64,000 nt of DNA, from the NCBI RefSeq assembly GCF_000284295.1, contig NC_017093.1, positions 1,302,001 to 1,366,000 on the forward strand. The letters are read 5' to 3'. Position 1 is the first letter of the stretch; each line of letters starts with the position of its first letter. The notes beneath the pieces were generated by a model. That model was not told the origin of the DNA. It ran no database searches and saw nothing but the letters and a program-made list of their open reading frames with translations. This document shows, piece by piece, positions 60,027 through 64,000 of the stretch. The DNA comes from Actinoplanes missouriensis 431. GTDB taxonomy: Bacteria > Actinomycetota > Actinomycetes > Mycobacteriales > Micromonosporaceae. A program made the translations under genes and the position numbers.

Positions 60027-61510
60027 CGACGACGACGGCGCCGCGTACCTACGGCAACTTCAAGCCGGCCCGGCGGCGCCTGATCGGCGGGATGGGACCG
60101 CTCGGGGTCGCGGTGGCGGCCGCGTTCGCGATGCTCACCCTCTTCACCCTGTCAGTGATCGGATTCCAGGCGGCGATCGTGGTCGCCGTGTTCGGCGTCG
60201 TGGTCGTGGTGCCGCTGATGGTCCGCTGGGGCGGCCGCACGATCGCCGAGCGGGTCGCCCGGCGCGCGCTCGTCGGCCTGGGCCGCCTCGGCCGTCAGCA
60301 CGTCTACCGGGCCGGGGTGGTCTCCCGCATCCCCGGCCGGACCCGGCTGCCCGGACTGCTGCACGACTCCCAGGTCGTGGAGGTCGAGACCGGCCGGGCC
60401 GACTACCCGCGCGTCGGGATCGTCATCCTGCCCCGCGTCAAGCACTTCTCCGTGAGCCTGCGCTGCGACACCTCCGGCACCGACCTGGTGGACTCCGAGA
60501 CGATCGACACCTGGGTCGCCCGGACCGGAGGCTGGCTGCGATCGCTGAGTGAGGAGCCGGGACTGATCCAGGCCCAGGTGACCGTCGAGACCGCGCCCGA
60601 CCCCGGCACCCGGCTGGCGGCGGCGGTCTCGGCACAGGTCACCGACGCGGCGCCGGACCTGGCCCGTTCGGTGCTCGAGCAGGTCGTCTCCGAGTACCCG
60701 CGGGCCGCACCCCAGGTCGACACCCGGGTCACCCTCACCTGGGCGCTGCCCAAGCCGCGGCGCCCCCGATCCGGAGGCCCCCGTCGTGCCATGACCCCGG
60801 ACGAGATGTGCGTGCGGATCGCCTCCCGGCTGCCCGGGCTGATGGAGATGCTGCGGGGCACCGGCGCCGGCGACACCAGGCCGATGGCTCCGGAGGAACT
60901 GGCGGCGGTCTGCCGGTCGGCCTACGACCCGGCCGCCGCATCGCTGCTGTCGACGGACTCCGCCGAAGCGGTGGCCTGGGTGGACGCCGGCCCGGTCGCC
61001 GCGCACGAGGAGTGGGACCACTACCGGCACGACTCCGGGGTGTCGATGTCGTGGGGCCTGGCCGAGGCGCCGCGCGGCATCATCCACGCCACCGTGCTGC
61101 CCCGCCTGATGGCGGCCACGCCGGGCCTGCTGCGCAAGCGGGTGACCATGGTCTGGCACCCGATGACGCCGGAGCAGGCCGCGAACGCCGTCGACATGGA
61201 CGTGCGCGACGCCCGGTTCCGGGCCGCTCAGAAGGCCCGGCCCGGCGCCCGCGAGCTGGCCGACATCGCCTCGGCCAACGCCGTGGCGGCGGCCGAGGCG
61301 GAGGGCGAGGGGCAGATCAGGTTCAGTCTGATGGTCACCGCGACCGTGGGCAGCGTCGACGAGCTCGACGCCGCCGAGGACACCGTGCGGCAGCTGTCGG
61401 CCTCCACCCGCCTGCGGCTGCGGCCGCAGTACGGCAGCCAGGCCGCGGCCTTCGCCGCCGGCCTGCCCGTCGGGGTGGTTCTGAGCCGGCACGCACACAT
61501 CCCGAGCTGA
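60023..61510 (+). CDS. SCO6880-family T4SS protein
   Basis: This is a 495-residue protein with two N-terminal membrane helices (GVAVAAAFAMLTLFTLSVIG, AAIVVAVFGVVVVVPLMV) and a large cytoplasmic alpha/beta part (VVEVETGRADYPRVGIVILP, TVLPRLMAATPGLLRKRVTMVW). The name SCO6880 family is from memory of actinobacterial ICEs. In those operons it precedes the VirB4-like ATPase, as here, and probably provides the PrgI/VirB3-VirB4 N-terminal function. It has no Walker motifs. Confidence 0.8.
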   Translation: MTTTTAPRTYGNFKPARRRLIGGMGPLGVAVAAAFAMLTLFTLSVIGFQAAIVVAVFGVVVVVPLMVRWGGRTIAERVARRALVGLGRLGRQHVYRAGVVSRIPGRTRLPGLLHDSQVVEVETGRADYPRVGIVILPRVKHFSVSLRCDTSGTDLVDSETIDTWVARTGGWLRSLSEEPGLIQAQVTVETAPDPGTRLAAAVSAQVTDAAPDLARSVLEQVVSEYPRAAPQVDTRVTLTWALPKPRRPRSGGPRRAMTPDEMCVRIASRLPGLMEMLRGTGAGDTRPMAPEELAAVCRSAYDPAAASLLSTDSAEAVAWVDAGPVAAHEEWDHYRHDSGVSMSWGLAEAPRGIIHATVLPRLMAATPGLLRKRVTMVWHPMTPEQAANAVDMDVRDARFRAAQKARPGARELADIASANAVAAAEAEGEGQIRFSLMVTATVGSVDELDAAEDTVRQLSASTRLRLRPQYGSQAAAFAAGLPVGVVLSRHAHIPS

Positions 61511-61530
61511 CGAGAAGACGGGGGATACCG

Positions 61531-62988
61531 ATGGGGCAGAGGCCGACAGTACGCGCCGACCGGTACGGGCCCGGCGTGGCCGGCGGCGGGCGGATGGCAT
61601 TCGTGGACGCGCCCGTGGAGGTGCGCGGCGGCACCGGCCAGGTGTGCGGGCTCTGGCCGTTCGGTGTCGGCACCGGTGCGCCGCTGGTCGGTGTGCCGAT
61701 GGGCCGGCACCTGCGCAGCGGCGCGACCGTGTGCTTCGACCCGATCTCCTGGTACCGCGCGGGTTACATCTCGAACCCGAACCTGTTCGTGGCCGCGCAG
61801 CCCGGCAAGGGCAAGAGCTCCGCGGTCCGCCGGCAGGTGCTCGGCCTGACCGCTCAGGGCATCACCCCGCTGGTGCTGGGCGATCTCAAGCCCGACTACG
61901 TCGACCTCATCCGCGCGCTGGGAGGCCAGGTCATCCGCATCGGGCCCGGCCTCGACCGGATCAACCCCTTGGACGCCGGTCCGTGGCGGCAGGCACTCAC
62001 CCATCTGGACGAGACCGCCGCGACCACCGTACGGGCGTCGGTCGTCTCCCGTCGCCGGCACATGGTGGAGGCACTGGCCACCCTCGTGCGACGCCGCCCG
62101 CTCGACGACAGCGAGGTCGCGGTGCTGACCGCCGCGATCCGGTTGCTCTCGGCGCGGGAGACCGGCGTGCAGCCGACGCTGGCCGACGTGGTCAAGGTGA
62201 TCGAGACCGGCCCCGAGGAGGTCCGGCAGGTCACCCTCGACCGCGGTGACGAGGCCGAGTACCGGCGCGCGACCGACCCGCTGATGCGGACTCTGCTGGC
62301 GGTGCTGGACGGCTCGCTCGGTGCGACGTTCGACGGGCAGACCACCACGCCGATCGAGCTGGGCACCAGCGCGGTCTGCGTGGACATCTCCGGCATCGAC
62401 AGCGCCGACGAGGCGCTCGTCGCGGCCGCGCTGATGTCCGCGTGGGCCTACGGCTTCGCCCAGGTGGAGGCCTCGCACCTGCTGGCGGACCTCGGACTGG
62501 GACGCCGCCGCGAGTATTACGCGATCATGGACGAGCTGTGGCGGGCGCTGCGTGCCGGGCCCGGCCTGGTCGACCGGCTCGACGGCCTGACCCGGCTCTC
62601 CCGCCAGCAGGGCACCGGGCTGGCCTACATCACCCACTCCATGGACGACCTGGAGGCCCTGGCCAGCGACGCGGACAAGGCCAAGGCGCGCGGCCTGGCC
62701 GAGCGGTGCGCCGCCAAGCTGCTCGGCGGGCTCTCCCGCGACCAGCTCGGCAAGTTCGGCCGGGTGGTCGAGCTGAGCGCGGCCGAGATCAACGAGGTGG
62801 TCGGCTGGGGCCAGCGCGAGGGCTGGAGCGCCGGTGGTGGTTCGGCGAAGAGCCGCGCCGGGGTCGGCAACTTCCTGCTCAAGATCGGATCCCGGCCGGG
62901 GATCCCGGTGCACCTGGCACTCACCGAGATCGAGCAGGAGCTCGGCAACACCGACAAGCGTTTCGGCATCGGGTTGGTGGAGGCGTAA
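61531..62988 (+). CDS. VirB4-like T4SS ATPase
   Basis: This is a 485-residue cytoplasmic ATPase with Walker A AAQPGKGKSSAV, Walker B-type YYAIMDELWRALRA and a C-terminal arginine-finger-like region (RDQLGKFGRVVELSAAEIN). LGDLKPDYVDLIRALGG is typical of VirB4/TraC/HerA-type motors. It is shorter than VirB4 because the N-terminal half is supplied by the upstream SCO6880-type protein. It energises assembly and DNA transfer of the T4SS. ATG 61531 has GGGGGA about 6 bases upstream. Confidence 0.85.
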   Translation: MGQRPTVRADRYGPGVAGGGRMAFVDAPVEVRGGTGQVCGLWPFGVGTGAPLVGVPMGRHLRSGATVCFDPISWYRAGYISNPNLFVAAQPGKGKSSAVRRQVLGLTAQGITPLVLGDLKPDYVDLIRALGGQVIRIGPGLDRINPLDAGPWRQALTHLDETAATTVRASVVSRRRHMVEALATLVRRRPLDDSEVAVLTAAIRLLSARETGVQPTLADVVKVIETGPEEVRQVTLDRGDEAEYRRATDPLMRTLLAVLDGSLGATFDGQTTTPIELGTSAVCVDISGIDSADEALVAAALMSAWAYGFAQVEASHLLADLGLGRRREYYAIMDELWRALRAGPGLVDRLDGLTRLSRQQGTGLAYITHSMDDLEALASDADKAKARGLAERCAAKLLGGLSRDQLGKFGRVVELSAAEINEVVGWGQREGWSAGGGSAKSRAGVGNFLLKIGSRPGIPVHLALTEIEQELGNTDKRFGIGLVEA

Positions 62989-62991
62989 GCG

Positions 62992-64000
62992 ATGGCACGC
63001 AGTGGACCGTCCAGCGGCAGCGGTGAGCAGGCCGCCCTGTTCTTCGGCGGGATCGGCCTCGCGGTACTCGGCGTGTGGGTGCCCTTGCAGATCGCCGACC
63101 CGCCCGGCTACGACGGCGCCGGCCCGGTCGGCGCCGTCCTGAGCCTGTTCACCGGCAAGGTCCAGTGGACCGGCGAGTGCACGCTCGTGCTCGTCGCCGA
63201 GCTGCTCGTGCTCCTCACGCTGGCCGGCGCCGGGTGGCTGCTGTGGCGGCGGCTGCGTGGCCGCCGCCCGAGGATCGACCGCAAGGCCCGGCACATGGCC
63301 CGTCGCGGTGACCTCGATCGGCTCACCCCCGAAGCGGTCCGGGCGAGCGCGGCCCGGCTGCGTCCCAGCCTCACCGAGCCGATCAGCCCGGCCGACAGCG
63401 GCATCCCCCTGTGCGAGGCACTGCCCAGCGGTACGCCGTTGCGCCTGGACTGGGAATCCACCGGGCTCGACCTGGCGGGCCCGCGCCGCGGCAAGACCAC
63501 CACCCGGATCATCCCGGGCATCGTCGAAGCACCCGGTCCCGTCCTCAGCACGAGCAACAAGCCGGACGTGCTGGACGCGACCCGCGGCGTGCGGGAGACC
63601 AAGGGCAAGGTGTGGATCGGCGATCCACAGGGCCTCAGCGGCATCGACCAGGAGTTCTGGATCGACTACCTGCGGCCCGTCACGTCGATCACCGACGCCC
63701 GGCGGCTCGCCGAGGCGTTCTCAGCGGGCGAACGCACCGACGGCAAGAACGAGTGGGATCTGTACGCCGAAGCGCTGCTCGCCACCCTCATCCTGGCCGC
63801 GGCCGCCTCCGGCCGGACTCTGCTCGACGTCTACGACTGGACCACCAAGCCCGGAGACGATGAACCGGCGCTGTTGCTGGAGCAACACGGGCACGGCGGT
63901 CCGGCCAGTCCCGCCTCCGCCCTGTGGGGCAACATCAACAAGCCGGACAAGTTCCGGGGCTCGATCTACGGCACCGCCCAGGAGATGCTGGTCTGCCTCC
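62992..64000 (+). CDS. VirD4/TraG-type coupling protein (partial, cut by window edge)
   Basis: At least 336 residues, open to the right edge. Two N-terminal membrane helices (ALFFGGIGLAVLGVWVPL, LVLVAELLVLLTLAGAGWLLW) precede a cytoplasmic ATPase with Walker A AGPRRGKTTTRII. ALWGNINKPDKFRGSIYGTA, near the edge, is typical of TraG/TraD-like T4CPs. It should deliver the relaxosome to the T4SS. ATG 62992 lies 3 bases after the VirB4 stop. The rest of the ICE (relaxase, integrase) would lie beyond the window. Confidence 0.88.
   Translation, partial: MARSGPSSGSGEQAALFFGGIGLAVLGVWVPLQIADPPGYDGAGPVGAVLSLFTGKVQWTGECTLVLVAELLVLLTLAGAGWLLWRRLRGRRPRIDRKARHMARRGDLDRLTPEAVRASAARLRPSLTEPISPADSGIPLCEALPSGTPLRLDWESTGLDLAGPRRGKTTTRIIPGIVEAPGPVLSTSNKPDVLDATRGVRETKGKVWIGDPQGLSGIDQEFWIDYLRPVTSITDARRLAEAFSAGERTDGKNEWDLYAEALLATLILAAAASGRTLLDVYDWTTKPGDDEPALLLEQHGHGGPASPASALWGNINKPDKFRGSIYGTAQEMLVCL

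Noticed and set aside
61228..63294. 688-codon antisense frame over the T4SS ATPase genes
   Set aside because: Same composition artefact; the plus strand encodes Walker-motif ATPases in a coherent operon.

Overview
The window is very GC-rich, actinobacterial DNA. The gene set (dgt next to dnaG, a GylR-type glycerol locus, WXG-like secreted proteins with an EspC-like partner, Tat and lipoprotein signals, and SCO6880-family conjugation genes) and the codon use point to a filamentous actinomycete. Micromonosporaceae such as Actinoplanes is the best guess, inferred from protein style without any database search. Both edges cut genes: a VOC-family fragment on the left and a VirD4/TraG coupling protein on the right.

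Layout, 0-24 kb. Replication housekeeping (dgt, dnaG, a coupled small gene) is followed by a NodIJ-type ABC-2 exporter and a YihY membrane protein. Next is a sugar uptake and catabolism cluster (7.8-16.6 kb): a ROK regulator, an RbsA/RbsC/binding-protein transporter, a Gfo/Idh/MocA dehydrogenase, an EboE-like TIM barrel and a sugar-phosphate isomerase/epimerase. It contains a 490-bp spacer rich in palindromes. tRNA-Asn, an amine-oxidase-like flavoprotein and a 56-residue protein come next. At 18.98-19.11 kb a 5' half-tRNA sits directly before an intact tRNA-Met. The next 2.8 kb look like a small island: a membrane protein with a ParB/sulfiredoxin-like C-terminus, and a kinase-like gene whose 3' end runs into a broken AspT/YidE-type antiporter.

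Layout, 22-40 kb. An aquaporin and small membrane, lipoprotein and cell-wall genes lead to a compact operon of a DUF559-type nuclease, a small putative winged-helix protein and a 1045-residue protein with two P-loop ATPase domains (26.7-31.4 kb). This is the best candidate here for an undescribed system. A prolyl-oligopeptidase and a beta-helix lipoprotein separate it from a minus-strand type VII secretion locus (34.7-40.1 kb). That locus has a Pro-rich membrane protein, a YbaB-like protein, an EspC-like protein and two paralogous WXG-like proteins. The two share their N-terminal ~250 residues but have unrelated C-terminal domains, one a zincin with HExxH. Each is followed by a small candidate immunity gene.

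Layout, 40-64 kb. A glycerol locus has glpD and glpK on the minus strand, and an IclR/GylR-type regulator with a second glpK on the plus strand. A perfect palindrome overlaps the regulator start, and glpK 3'-end repeats lie between glpK and glpD. Secreted enzymes follow: M1 peptidase, esterase, a deacetylase/glycosyltransferase fusion, a GH18 lipoprotein, an SGNH esterase and an M15-like peptidase. From 54.9 kb to the right edge lies a probable integrative conjugative element. A transglycosylase/M23 hydrolase, a lipoprotein and an excisionase-like HTH gene point left. A type IV secretion operon points right and runs off the window.
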